Origin: Stromatinia cepivora
Lineage: Eukaryota; Ascomycota; Leotiomycetes; Helotiales; Sclerotiniaceae
Direction: 5' to 3'
Assembly: GCA_014898415.1 (NCBI GenBank)
Contig: RCTD01000008.1
Location: forward strand, 1,054,001 to 1,118,000
DNA length: 64,000 nucleotides
Below are positions 34,401-46,723 of the stretch, in pieces (the stretch's first letter is position 1; each line of letters begins with the position of its first letter). A program made the position numbers and the translations under genes. The notes below the pieces were generated by a model. That model searched no databases, was not told the DNA's origin, and was given only the letters and a program-made list of their open reading frames with translations.

Positions 34401-37400
34401 CCACTTCATCCACGAGCAGACGAGCCCAGGAAAAATCGGCCAAACCCACCTCAGTGAGACCATCAACAGAGTATGTTTCAAATCTTGGGGAACCGAAAGA
34501 CTTCTCAGCATCATTTTCATTAACCGAAATCTTAGCTTTAGTCTTGCCCTTGACACCGTCTTTGGAATTTTCCAGGCTTTTCGTAAGAGCTGCGCCTACG
34601 AGCCGCCTCGTAGGCATGTGTGGTTGGTGAACCCCAGCAGCTTCAAAGCTTTCGATGAATTGTTCTTTCATCATCCCAGTAAAGTCTTGGACAGCTTGAG
34701 CACGAGATCGAGCGACAGCCGGGTCATTGCTTTCATCCTCTTCCATTTGAAGCCTTTCTTGGAGATACAACAAATTTGCCTTTCTCTTTGCTTGAGCATT
34801 GATGTACCAAGTTGATTTGGCTCTATCAGTCGAGTTCTTGGCTAGTTCAACAACCCCAGCGTTCTTTGCCAGGACACTCAAGTATCCATCGTTATCGAAC
34901 TGGCCGGAGTTACAGATCACTAGCTCTGCTCCTCGAACAGCCTCAACAGTTAAGTTCTTGAAGTCTGTATATTTGTTGAGAACGATAAGTCTGGGATCAT
35001 CCTTAGGCTCGAAACCGAGGAACAAGCATGACTCATCTCTCCATTGTATAGTCAAATGTGCAGGCACCATAACCAGTGTTGCTTTGATATGAATTAGACC
35101 ATCTGTGTTGGGGTTTTGTGACCACATGCGATCCGTAGAACGCTGTCTGCACATCAAAGCAAATGTCATGACCGTCTTCCCATACCCAACAGCAGCAGCA
35201 AGCAATCCTGCTCTGTGTTTGACGATACGAGAAGCTCGGCCCTCAAGTCTGAATGCTAAATTATCTTGGCAAGCTTCAACGACTTCGCTCTCCATGAATT
35301 CCGGTGGAAATCTTTCTTGATTCACCATCCATGTCAATGTCTTAAGTTGTTCGTTCCTCAATTTCAGGCCCGCAACAAATCTGTTTGGCTGATCTGACAT
35401 GGTTAGGCGTTCTGTGTTAAGAAAATTGAACTTTTGAGTTGGTAACTTGACATTCCCAGAAGCTCCAGGAAGGAAACGCCATGAGAGTACTACTGGAACT
35501 TCTGGCCGTGGAAAAACATCAAGAAGCCCCGCTGCCCTATGACCTAATGTCAATGGGTTGATCAAGAACTGATACTCGAATTGGAAATAATTGTGCACTG
35601 GGAGGAACCGGACCCATTCTTCCGTTGCTGGCGGAGTATTCTTCGAGAGAAACTCAAACCTCGCAGCCGCTGTTGGATTTTCGAATGGTGTTTGTTGTTT
35701 TCTTCGGCCATTTTGCTTCAGTTGCCATAGCATATCTGGCTTGGGTGGTGCGCATTGGTGACAACGCCATGTAGAGCCGTCTTGATTGTTGAAGGGAATC
35801 CACGGCGGATCGGTCTCAATTGTTGTGGGAGTAACCAAACCACGAGCTAACAGATGGTGACAATCTTTGAAAAAGTCGATACCATTTTGTTTGGTGACTT
35901 TGGTCCAGCAATTGGTCTGCCAATATCGAGGTGTTGCATCAGTGAATGCTTTGCAAGAAAATGCACTAATCAAGTCTTTGCAAGTAGTTTCGGCTAGAAG
36001 CTTTGGGTTGAGGGGGTCGAGCTTTTGATAAGCAACCAGAGAAGAACCGTCAAGTGAACTGGAGGCCATAGGACTAGTGGTTCTGCTCGTTGTGATCCAA
36101 CTTCCATAAGAGGTAATCTCAATGGTTCCACTGATTCCTTGTTGCAAGGCTGCAAGATCCTCGTAGGTGCGATCTCCACACTGATAACCCTCCTTGACTT
36201 GCTGGACCAGAGGCTGTTCCCACAAGCCTAGTGAAGCTGTGATTTGTCTGAATACTCCACATTCTTTGCGCGCTCGATCATCACTAAAAACGAACCCATG
36301 TTTGTTCCAGTTACCAGTACCTCCTGCATGATCATAGAATAAAAACATAAGGTTGTCGCTTCCCTCAGTGCCCTCCTTTTTATGCATCGAGTTAAAAGCC
36401 CCTCCGCATTCTGTAATTGCCTTAAAAACACCGCCGACCTCTCCGAAAGTGGTGAGTTGATCATCCGGAATCTTAATTGTCATCTGTGAGCATACAAAAT
36501 CGCCCGCATATTCGGGAAGACCGATGGACTTTTGGTAGCAAGAAATGAGCCTGCCTCCATAGGTAATCTCCGCGTTGGCGATACGAATCTTTGGTTGCCA
36601 TAACTGCCAGGTGCAATCGAACATGCTTTTAGAGCTATGAGTAGAGGCGTAGATAGGTACGGTTCTCGCAACGGGAAATCTTTCAAGATATTTCCTCAAA
36701 AGACTGTTAACGGCGACAGTACGTTCTGGTAGAGCATACAATAGCCATTGAATCTTGTTGTCGGCAAGAAGTAACTCCAACCTGGCATTATCAGAAAGCC
36801 ATGTGAAATTCCAGGCAAAAGATCGAACTGGCTTGTGAAATTTGACGGTTGATTGAAGACATTTAAGAAGAGGCTCGCACAAGGCAGCCCATTGTCCATT
36901 ATCAACATCACCAGTGCCAAGTTCTTCGATGAACGATACCATTTTGAAATCCGATTTAAATAACGCCGGTATGAAAACTGTCATTGGCATTCGGCCGGCA
37001 ATATTGAACTCAACGGAGGATGGTGCGATGCGAGAAGTCATACCCAGTACACCTCGAGGGCCCACGTATTGGCTTATAGGCTCATAGGCATGCCGTGGCT
37101 TGACACCACAAGTAGAACAAGAGACATGACCGCAATTCTTGCATTTGACAATCGTTGATCGTGAAATATCAGTTTGAGCTTCGCAATAGCAGAACTTTGC
37201 AGAAGCCTCGGCGATGTGATTGCATTCTCCAACAGTCAAAGGCTGTTGAACAACCGCAATATCCTCGCAGGAGTTAATCATGATTTCCTCACCGCGAAAT
37301 TTCTTTGTAACCACGTCCTCCATAGGGGTATCGACGTCGTCGCCGCGGGGCAACACCATGAAGAATTGAAGAAGCGAAAATGTCATGACGGCTCCAACAA

Positions 37401-39149
37401 CTGTAGTTGTCATGGCATTACCAGCAAAGTTCCTTAGCTCCGGTTGAGTAAGACCACCAAGTTCAAGACCAGCAGTATCGATTCCTTGAAGACGAAGAGC
37501 TTCCTCACCAGTGATCTTGCTACCACGGGCAGTATTGAACATGGCACCAGATGGTGTCAAGCAAGGCATGATACCGCACTTCACATTATCGTGTTGCACG
37601 TAGACATTCTGTGATAGATCAATGTTGCGACTGGAAGAAGCATTAGCATGTTGCCATAAGAATCAATATAGAATCAAGCTTACCTGATGTAGCGATCATC
37701 ATATCCACGGGATACACCACGCAAATGGCTGACATCCGTAGTGTCATGAACACGTTCGACAAATCCCTTTGGGTTGCGGATCCAATGGTCAGGATGCCTG
37801 AAGACACCTGTGCTCCTCCAATCAGTAATCGGTTTACCGGTACCAAAGCCCTGTCCATGACGATAATCCTCGTGTCTTGCGTGACAAGTATCCCAGCTTA
37901 CGACCGAACGTGGATCACTTTGTAGTTCAACCTGAGATCTAAGTGATTTCGAATCTGATTTCTCCATCCACTGCTCAATTCCAGTGCTAGCAGGACACGA
38001 TAGCTTGTACCTCATTGTAGCAAAAAGTTCTTTCCATACTTTTGGATTATCGTACAATTCTGCGGTACCAAGTTCCTCCAAAGAAGATCGAGGAAGAGCA
38101 ATTACATATCCACGTTGACGAGTTTGAGGAATGCCGTAATGTTTGCTATCAACAATTGCGGAGCCGCCAATGTAGCCATGATTGCCAAGCATATGAATCA
38201 TAGCCTTGAAAGGGCCACCGCTGACATTTTCGCTGACAGCGATCTTTGGCTTGAGGTGCTCAATTAGTCGAACATATGCACGGAATGTGCGTGAAGACTC
38301 GGTTTCTGCTACCTCCAAATCGGTATCTTTTTGACTATTTAGATTGGAAAAACTGGTACAAGAAGTACCAACGATTATAAGATCAATTGTACCAGGAAGA
38401 GGAAGTTCATGCTTTACACCAAAAGCAGTGTGCCTATAATAAGTTAGCTAAGAACTGAAGGGCGGACGATTTAACCTACATAAAACCTATTGATTCAGGA
38501 TTTTCCTTCCACCCAAAAACTTCTGTAAGGTCACGGAGAATAGGAACACCAGGAAAATTTCGACGGATGTGCGCTTGTTTAGATGGCTCGATCTCGCACG
38601 AGAAGACATGCTCGAATTTGAAATATATGCCTCTCTTCCTTAGACCTAGATTATAATTAGTAATGATGAACGAAATTGACTCTTTCAGAATATACCTTCA
38701 GAAAACATGATAAGAAACAGGATCGGTGCTTCCGTGCCAGAACACGCCGTTGCAACGCGCAATTTCCGGCCGTTGAGATGTTTGATAACCTCTTCAAATC
38801 CTGCGTCCAACAATTTGTCAAGAAACTCCGCCATGAAGTCCGCGACATTATTAATTGGAGGATGACTTTGGTCAGTTCCTTGTCCAAACTTGAGCGAGTT
38901 ATACATCTTGCCCTCATCAGTTCTCTTTTTATTTTTACCATTTTGCCCTTTACCCTTTGTATTTGCTGCAGAACCGGTTTGATTCTTACTTCCAGGATTA
39001 GGTAGACGAATTTCTTCTTCATCATCAGTACCATGATCACTGTGAGCCTGGTCGGAATCATTGATTCCGCCGTCACCGCCGTCATCCTCGGAGAGATCAT
39101 CTCTGGCGCGATTTCTTGATGACCGAGCTTTCTTCCGCTTCTTCGCCAT
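31429..39149 (-). CDS. DNMT5: DNMT5-family DNA cytosine methyltransferase with RING and SNF2 ATPase, four coding exons
   Basis: Minus-strand exons are 39149-38696, 38645-38480, 38433-37684 and 37630-31429, giving 7572 nt and 2523 aa. Residues 1-100 are charged and disordered, with no chromodomain visible. The methyltransferase domain follows: motif I VATACSGTE (132-140), catalytic GTSCTSFSNLN (Cys232), ENV at about 275, QTRQRGY at about 310 and the target-recognition/C-terminal motif near 490. A Cys-rich zinc module lies at about 600-625. The SNF2 part has Walker A GYGKT (about 1270) and DEVGY (about 1532), a RING/zinc finger (CNCC...CGHILCAPC, about 1890-1925), and motif VI QAMGRALRQGQ (about 2460). 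DNMT5 enzymes (characterised in Cryptococcus) are ATP-dependent maintenance CpG methyltransferases in the nucleus. The domain order and the TSCTSFSNLN signature are diagnostic. The start ATG is preceded by likely 5'UTR introns (GTAAGT donors at about 39833 and 39622). Confidence 0.95.
32462..32815 (-). repeat. 15-bp minisatellite in the DNMT5 coding sequence (GKETT and KGKSA repeats)
   Basis: Two adjoining arrays of 15-bp units encode 5-residue repeats: about eight GKETT units followed by about eight KGKSA units, with mixed units at the borders. The run lies at about residues 2062-2180, inside the C-terminal helicase lobe, between the NGRKHH strand (about 2050) and motif V (about 2430). The unit length preserves the frame, so copy number can vary. 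Confidence 0.9.
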
Positions 39150-40000
39150 GTTGATTGAATGCTGATAAAAAGTTGGTTAGCTATGGTAAATAGTTTTTTC
39201 GCGAGAAAGTATAGATAGGGTACCACAATCGATAAGAAAAAAATTGATTTGGGAAGAATAAATCGTTCGAGTGAATTTTTTCTTAATGCTGATGGAGTAG
39301 CATACAATTTTCGTGTTCGAAATTTGATGGATGCGTGTTTGTACAAACCAAGCAGCTCAAGGCTGTCGGCTGACGGTGATTTGTGACGGGAATGGTTATG
39401 GAAGGTAACAAGAAGATTTCAAGATTGATGTAATTTCTTTGGAAGTTCGAACAACCAAAAAAATTGCAACAACGATGATACAGTAATGTTTTGATGATGT
39501 GAAGGGTATAGATGATGTGCAAAATAGCCAAAGGCTGTTGATTGATGATGGAGTAGGAGGGTGCGAGTGAAAGTAGACGCGACAGGAAAAAAAGTTGTCA
39601 AGACGAAAATCACTTACCCAGAATTATCTTTCAGTCGTTAATGGTAGGAAGGAACCAGGCCTGTCTTGATAGTATGGAACTTCTTTTGAAATAAATCTTA
39701 TCGTGATACTGATATTGAAACTCGGTCAGCGACGTTTAATTTTAAAGAAGAAATGGAGGAGGGGAGGAAGATGCGATATTTGAGGAAGTCGCAGGAACGT
39801 GTTGTGAGCAAAGAATAACTTACTTCAACGTCTCTCGTAGCTTTGCAATAGTTCGAAGAGGAACAGTGATGATGGTGTGATGATTGCTGAATTTTGAAAG
39901 ATGGTCTTGGTCAAAGTTGAAGGTGTGAATTTGTTTGTGGTTGTGCGTTTATATCGCTAGTGGAGAAATTCGCAGCAAGAAACTAGCGACCGGAGCGGCC
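39150..40000. promoter_or_regulatory. DNMT5 5'UTR and promoter region
   Basis: Read on the minus strand there are good intron signals: a GTAAGT donor at about 39622 with acceptor TTTTTATCAG ending at 39162, 12 bp before the ATG, and another GTAAGT donor at 39833. This suggests one or two 5'UTR introns. GC-rich sequence at about 39970-40060 could be the core promoter. Confidence 0.45.
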
Positions 40001-40439
40001 CAGCCACTTTCCTGATCGCACCCGCCCAACGACGACCAGCACTGGCCAACGCCAGCTAGTGAGCCTTGTCCTCGTTACTACAGGCTTTGAGGACCTATCA
40101 ATCACTTTGAACTTGTATTCTGCACTTGAGTTTGCTCTTGCTCCTCTTGCTTAGCTTCTTCCGAAGCCCAGCCACCTTATATTGGACAATGATCTGAGGT
40201 GAATCAGACTCTGAGGCAGCAGAGCATTGATTGACAATATGCTGTTACCACAATGTGAGTGTACTTGTTCTTGAGTCATCCCCAAAGCTAATTCGTCGCA
40301 CAAGAGAAGCAGGCTGAAGCCATCCCAACACCCAATACGAGAACAATAACAACAAGGACGGATAAGGAAGGGATCGATCGACATATTTTGCATCCGCCAA
40401 CGGACCATATTATCGTCCACAAGCTCTTCGAGTTGCTAG

Positions 40440-41690
40440 CCTTCTGCCTTTACTACAGCACTTGATACAAAGTCAGCGGGGAGCTCTCAGCCTGATTTGA
40501 CTCAGTAGGTCTTAATGAACTCAATCTGCGTGAAGGTCTACTAACACTGAGAATGCAACAGCGATCTTCGAAGGCGATATGGTCGGAGTATGTCTTTACC
40601 AACTTCGAAATGACAACAGCAAGCTTCGTCGCAGGTATTGTTTCAACTAGGTATTACCGGCCTCGAGGTTACAACAGTGATACTCAGCCTCGAGGTTACA
40701 ACAGTGATACTCAAAGCCTTTCTATTCCATATCATGTTTACGCAGATGGATCGATTCCTGTGGAAGCCTTTGGATCTCCTCACCTGCTATGGCGTGCCTG
40801 CTGGATATATATTGGGATACTGGCAGACAACCCTTAGAACTTTGCTGCAGGGTGAGTACTCTTTCACTCTTTGAACAAGAAACTACATGGCCAACAATGC
40901 CGAACTCCTTTGTGGCTTTCCACCCACGTTGGTAGGCAAGCATGGATGCCCAACACTAACTACCTAGGGTGTTCTATCAAAGCGCCCTGTTTGGTTGATT
41001 AAGTGGTATGATGTCTTTGACATATTGTCTTTGAATACCGATAACTTGACCACTTGTAAATAAGTACCAAAGTCTTGACTAACTTTGAACAGGTAGGTCT
41101 AATACCCCTTGGCTTCAAGATAATATTTATGTGCTGGTTGGCCCGAGCTTTGTCGGTTATTCTAACATACTCTTGAGCCGAAGGGGTAAGGGGTAATCCA
41201 AGTGATTCTGGTATGTTCCTCTCAATGGTACCTCTTGAATTTATCAGTCAATTGAGCTGGTTTCTCTAAACTAATAAGACAAGCCGAACGCATGGTTGCT
41301 GAAAGAAATAAACAAATAACAAAAGCCACTAAGCTCCTCTTTACTTGGTGTGCAATTTTTATTTGGATATCAAAGAGCGAGCTCCGCTCTTCATTATCTC
41401 ATGCTCTATATTTTGGCTTTTCTATTAGACTCGGTCGGAAGTCGCAGCGCACAAAGTTGACCGAGTCGCAGCAAATCTCGAACTACCCCTCTCCTCAACT
41501 TCATTCAAGGTATTCCTATATTTCTCTTTTTTGTTGATATTCGGGAAGAGCAATATCGTCTAGTGGCAGCTCTCGAGAAATATACTATTGTGATAGACAG
41601 CATGGTACCGCTCTTTTGTTACATTACCAAAGGATTTTCCACTTGGTTGGTAACACTGGCTGCGATATACAAGGAAAGGTTCGCTTAGGT
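40440..41690 (+). pseudogene. Possible relic exons of an unidentified gene
   Basis: One frame from 40632 reads VLFQLGITGLEVTTVIL, then (after a 9-residue duplication) KAFLFHIMFTQMDRFLWKPL and DLLTCYGVPAGYILGYWQTT, ending at a GTGAGT donor at 40852. Another frame at about 41540-41686 reads DIREEQYRLVAALEKYTIVI and DSMVPLFCYITKGF and ends in a stop. Both look coding but I cannot connect them, and no start or domain is recognised. This is a degraded or unplaced multi-exon gene, with low confidence. Confidence 0.3.
40661..40714 (+). repeat. 27-bp perfect tandem duplication
   Basis: CCTCGAGGTTACAACAGTGA plus TACTCAR occurs twice, back to back. The 27-bp length keeps the surrounding open frame and duplicates LEVTTVIL. 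Confidence 0.9.
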
Positions 41691-42429
41691 TGCTTGCATT
41701 ACACTTCCTTCTGTGGTCTAAGCACCTGCCAGCTTGACAATGTGATACCAGCTGTGTTACGGTATTCCGTTATATTTGCCGCCAATGCTAAGGTCTTCGT
41801 TGATCAGGATGAAAGACGGCAGATTTGAAATTTCAATCCATCTTTCTCCTCAAGTTACCATCAACATGCGATTTTCTCCATCACAATAAGGAAGTGTAGG
41901 AGGGACTGCGTGTTTGAGGTATCCAATCCATCTTTTCAACTAAGATTTCCGTCAATCGAGGTCCTCTCACAAAGGCTGCAGAGGTGCGTTGACTAGTTTT
42001 CCGTGCGCAGTCTCAACTCCAATGGTAGTACCCCCTCAATTGTAATACTTGCAGGAGGTTCGAAAGCCAAAGCAGACCAGTCGCGTACCCTTTTTAAGTG
42101 AATGGTTGTATAGATGGCCCAACGTATCAAACTCATGCGGTTCATGTGACGTGCGTAATGTGCAAAGGACAAGAAGCCTTGCATCCTTTGTGTAGTCAGC
42201 GGTGAAGACGTAGGCACTGGCACGATCCATATGTCGAATTGATGAATTGCGATGACTTGCATGAGTAAAACCCCCGGAAGAGGAAAATTCGGTGTTGAAG
42301 GAGATATTGATGAACTCATCTAAGATCATTCATCCCACATCGTGAGGAAAAGCATCTGGTCCAGGGTCTGAAGAAGCAGGTCCCGCTAGGCCCGCAGAAG
42401 TTGACTTCCCCCCTTCTGGAGAGAGAATT

Positions 42430-42790
42430 CAGCCATGCCTCAAAACTGCTGAAAGAAATTGAATGATTCCTCCATGCTTAGAGAAGCGAGCATCGTGATA
42501 CTCAACATATGAGATGAAGTCCAATAGAGGAATGCGCGCCGCACATTGAAGTATGCCTCTAACAACAGTCGAGACGAAAGCAAACAGAAGGAATGACGAT
42601 TGACCAATCTGCCCAACGATACTGTCATTGGGGTCAAGTATTCCAAGATGATATATTTCAATTTCAGAGAGAAATCGTATGGAGCACCAGTTAGGTACAG
42701 GCAATACCATAAGTCCAGAAGGAGATAGCACTTTCGAAATCCACGCAATTGATGGGATATGCTGCAGCTGAAGGCCCCCTGAAAAAAATA
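42430..42790 (-). pseudogene. Possible terminal exon of an unidentified or decayed gene
   Basis: On the minus strand a good acceptor (branch AACTAACGC, TTTTTTTCAG) leads into an open frame including VLSPSGLMVLPVPNWCSIRF and ends at a stop near 42430. No upstream coding exon with an ATG was found. A second minus-strand frame follows at about 41993-42329 with no recognised content. Confidence 0.25.
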
Positions 42791-43551
42791 TGACTAAAAG
42801 CGTTAGTTTTTTGTTAATGGGTCAAGGTTGTATGTAACCTTGAGGTGGTCCGGGCCCTGTCGGGGTGAAAAGTCCAGAACACCGATGGTAAGTGAATTCT
42901 CATTCATTCACATTTCAAAGGAATGATCCCAAAAGAAAGAAGAGAACCATCAGAAAATGTATTGAAAATGGACAGTCCTCAATAATTCTGCTCATCATGG
43001 AATTATATCAAAAGACTAATAGAGTTCCAGTCCTCAGTCTCTTCCATAAGTGGTATCTTTGATATCAAAGACAAAGATCATCTTCAGACAGATGACTGAT
43101 GGTTGGAGGTTTTCGGTATCTTTTTGGTGTCAAACAACTCTCACTGATGATGCAACACAACAATGGAGTATATTAGAGAAGTAATAGAGGTTGTGGCGAT
43201 TGTTATTTGCAGTATTGGCTTTGAATTGTTTGATTGAAAAGGTTGTGGGTGTGGAAGAAGGTTCAACAAAACCAAACAGCAATTACAGAGGAGGGCCCGA
43301 GCTCCCTGGAACTTCTTCGGACCTTTCCAAACTAACCCCCCACCCCCAACCACTCCACTACACAGCCAATCTGGGACAGACATATCCCACTCATGTGTAT
43401 TTATTTACCTAAGAAGAGAAATCCTTTCTTGTACATATCCTCAAGGGACAGTCACTTTTTGGGAATAGAGTACTGTTTTGCTTGATACCCCCCCCCCCTT
43501 TCCACTTCCTCCCCATTCAAGAAGATCTTTTACTTTTCTGGAGGTTGAGAA
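42791..43551. other. Intergenic, promoter of the 2H-phosphoesterase-like gene
   Basis: No gene is visible. A C-run lies at about 43487-43498, roughly 55 bp before the start codon at 43552, inside a pyrimidine-rich leader typical of fungal promoters. A TCTTTGATATCAAAGA palindrome sits near 43060. Confidence 0.5.
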
Positions 43552-44769
43552 ATGGCTCCCATAACTTTGGCTGGCTCGGCGGACTCGAAGAACAAGTTCG
43601 AGGACTTATCCGGTGTTGATACTGCAAAATACGCCAACCCCTATGATGCTTTAATCGAAGCATGCCACGATGATCCGGTATTTAGTTTTCACTCTTGACA
43701 CCATCCATCCCGTCAGATCAACAGTTCTACTTACGTTTTGTGGCCTTACAAATCCTTGATCACATAACATATGTGTGTTTGAAATCCTAGTGATTTATCT
43801 GATGACATACTTTGAACTGATAGTCTCCTCAGGTCGAAATACAAGCTAGGTATGCAGCTCACCGAGAAACTCGAAATGCTCAACAGAAAGCCAAGATACT
43901 GGCCTCTGATTTTCAAGAAATGATAATGGATACTGTTCTTCAAAAGCTGGAGGATCCCAATATTGAGCCTGGGTTTGAGGATCCCCGACATTGCTTGGTA
44001 TTCTGGGCGCGACCTCCGCAACATATCAAAGCTCTAGTGGGGACCATCCAACAGAAGCTGCTTACTTTGGCTCCGAGTATGTGACGATGCACCCAGCGCT
44101 TAGCCTTTGGTCTTATAATACTCGCCTTTTTTCTCGCCACTGACATATATCTCAGAACTCTGGCTTATGCCCTCGCTCAAGTCGCATCTCACCGCGCTTG
44201 AAATCACCCATTCCCTGACCTCCCCGGAAATAACCTCCATCGTCAATCAGCTCGGTACATCTACCATATCAACCATGACAGATTATCCCCTTCAACACCG
44301 CGCTCGTCTCATTAAACCTACACTGTCCTATGATGCCGCCGCAGTTGCACTTTCCTTTCTTCCTGCCGCCGGAGAATCACTTACTTCAACCCCGGATCCA
44401 TCATCTCGCAATCCCAGAACGGCCCAAGATGATGTTTTCACCTACCACCATCTACGCCAATCTCTATTCACCGCTGCCCGATCTACGGGTATTTCTGTTG
44501 ATTCCCGCTACGTAGTTCCCAGTTCACACATTACAGTTGGACGATTTCTCACGCAAGAAGATCATGATACGCCTGAGAAACGACAGGCTTGGATAGACTT
44601 GATTGAGGAAATCAATGTGTGGCTGAAAGAGGACTATTGGCCACGGGAGGGAGGCGGAAGGAATGAGGATGGAGAATGGGTTGTAGGACAGGAGAAGGGT
44701 TTGGATTGTAGGAGGGGTCAGTTGTGGTATGGAGGGGGTGAGACAGTTATGTTAGGGAAGGGATTTTAA
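43552..44769 (+). CDS. 2H phosphoesterase-like protein (RNA ligase / cyclic nucleotide phosphodiesterase fold), three exons
   Basis: Exons 43552-43677, 43833-44076 and 44156-44769 give 327 aa, with the phases fitting. Two His motifs lie about 106 residues apart: LEITHSLT (His142) and SSHITVGRF (His248). They match the paired HxT/S motifs of the 2H superfamily, which hydrolyses 2',3'-cyclic or 2'-5' phosphodiester bonds in RNA-processing or nucleotide substrates. There is no signal peptide, so it is probably cytosolic. The C-terminal about 40 residues are Gly-rich (WYGGGETVMLGKGF). The substrate is unknown. Confidence 0.8.
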
Positions 44770-45052
44770 GTGTAGTCCCAAGAATACAGTGGTGTGCTCT
44801 TAACGCCCCGTTTTGTAACTTTTGTTTCCTTGTATTAAAGAGTGATGAGCGTATGTTACTGTGAGACCTGATGAAAATAATATCACTGTGTAAAGTAAAA
44901 GTAATTCAAATGGGTCAACATCTATTAGCGAAAAAGCAGGCAGAAAGTGACATCTCAGTGTCTGTTTGGCCATGGGTCCATGAATAGTCCTAAAACTCTC
45001 TTTAAAAAAATAAGAAAATCCATCCTTCATACTGCAGATATATGAGTCTCTT
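44770..45052. other. 3' flank of the 2H-like gene
   Basis: Non-coding. No gene seen. Confidence 0.4.
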
Positions 45053-45580
45053 CTAAGCTTGAAAAAAATTTAAGTTCAAGTAAATTAAATCCTCATCCCC
45101 AGGAACGATGAAGGGGTGGTTATCGGCCATCATTTGCCTCCTGGATAGAGCGTGATAGGGTGCCCTAAACATAATACCGTCATAATTTATCGATTGGGCT
45201 AAATACATTCGGATTCCTATGAAAGACCACCTTGGAAATGATTGGGGCCCAATTGCTATATCTCTTTGAACCAATTGGATAAACTCTTGTTGCATATTGG
45301 CTGTTAATTGAACTTCTAAGATGGCAATGCAAACGACTTGTGCAGACCACGCTTGAATACTAATGTCACCAAAATGGAGAAATATTTGCGTGTAGCACTA
45401 GTCCGCAACTTGACGCGTGCATGCTTGGTGCCAAACCGAATCATCAATCATTAGCATGATACATGGAAAGGAAAAGTGACTGATACATTTCATTATTGTC
45501 CACTTCCACACCATGTCCCAATCACGAATATGCAAGCTACTGCAGATATCTTCAAGCATCATCACGTAGAAACCCTCCAA
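45053..45580 (-). pseudogene. Possible pseudogene: one long frame with a single internal stop
   Basis: The minus-strand frame from about 45580 reads MLEDICSSLHIRDWDMVWKW and onward to a TAG at 45398-45400. It then continues in the same frame without another stop for about 115 codons (including QEFIQLVQRDIAIGPQSFPR and NHPFIVPGDEDLIYLN) to a stop at 45053. About 175 codons with one stop is unusual for random DNA but not decisive. No family is recognised and no intron clearly removes the stop. It lies just downstream of the eL42 gene on the same strand. Confidence 0.3.
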
Positions 45581-45770
45581 TATGGTATGTCATCAGCAGA
45601 CTTTGCTATGTTTCATTTGGTAACCTAGGATGAGGTACAAGGAGTACAACCACATCGTTTTCTCCCACGCCCCATCTCAACCATTGAGTATTTGTGTATG
45701 TTCCTCGCAAAATCCGTCGACCCATCCATTTGTCCCCGATGAAAACAGAATCGCCATAGCATGCACAAAT

Positions 45771-46589
45771 CTAGAATACCAATGCAGCACCCTTGGTCTT
45801 CTTGTCACCACTATTGAATTGTTAGCTCCGTATTCAAATGTACTGCGCACTTGTTGCACGAAAATAAGTATTGGGAATTCGTACCCAAGCTCGAAGTGCT
45901 TGCAACGCTTCAATGCCAACTGTGCCTTCGTCTTGCAGGATGTGCATTCCAATCTCAACACAACCTTCTTTGTGGTCTTTGCCTTCTTGTGGAAAACGGG
46001 TTTTGTCTGACCACCATAACCGGATTGTTTTCGGTCATAACGACGCTTTCCTTGAGCGAACAACGAAGCCTAATCCAACATATTAATTTTGATAAACCTT
46101 CGAGATGTTGATCGAGTATTGTACCTTTCCAGCCTTGTATTGGGTGACCTTGTGTTGGGTGTGCTTTCGGCAATCCTTGCCTTTGCAGTAAGTGCGTCTG
46201 GTCTTTGGGACGTTGACCTGCGAGAAAGGAGAGATGTCAGCCTCGATTAAGCCCGTTAAAATCATTCTGCTGCAGCGCTTCTCCATAGAGCTCCGCCCCT
46301 AGTCCACGATATTGGCCATCATTAGATGTGTTAAAAATTGCCTGCGAAGTCATCGTGTCGCAGAAATGATATTGACAATGGATTCATTCGGTAGCTCGAG
46401 AATAGTTCAATATGCGCCTGAAGCCGTGTTTCCGTTCATCAATCATCATTTTCCATCGGACTGTCGCAAATTGTCTCTCGAAATTCCAAATTCTCGTTCT
46501 TCCCTTTCCAACAATCCCAAGCAATGTCTCTCCATCGAACTCGAAGCCCCCTTAACAATTCAGCAACGGAATGAGATCAAACGTACCAT
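45771..46589 (-). CDS. RPL42: 60S ribosomal protein eL42 (L44/L36a), four exons
   Basis: Exons are 46589-46587 (the ATG alone), 46217-46125, 46069-45885 and 45810-45771, giving 321 nt and 106 aa, the family's usual length. The product begins [20 protein letters not shown] and has the zinc-binding C-X4-C and C-X2-C pairs ([19 protein letters not shown]) of eL42. It is a component of the large ribosomal subunit at the E site. Residue 56, which decides cycloheximide sensitivity in yeasts (Pro sensitive, Gln resistant), is Pro here ([10 protein letters not shown]). The first exon is only the start codon (donor ATG|GTACGT), followed by a 369-bp intron; such start-codon exons are common in fungal ribosomal protein genes. 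Two CACGTG boxes lie about 135-160 bp upstream. Confidence 0.96.
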
Positions 46590-46723
46590 CTTGGCGATTT
46601 ATCTGGTGGTCGCTGGGATTGATTGTTGTTAGTATCGTCGTTGATAAGATTTTTGAAATTTGGGAAACTCAAGTGTGGGAAGCTCGCTTGGAACTAGGGC
46701 CATGCCGCTTTGAGATATATCAT

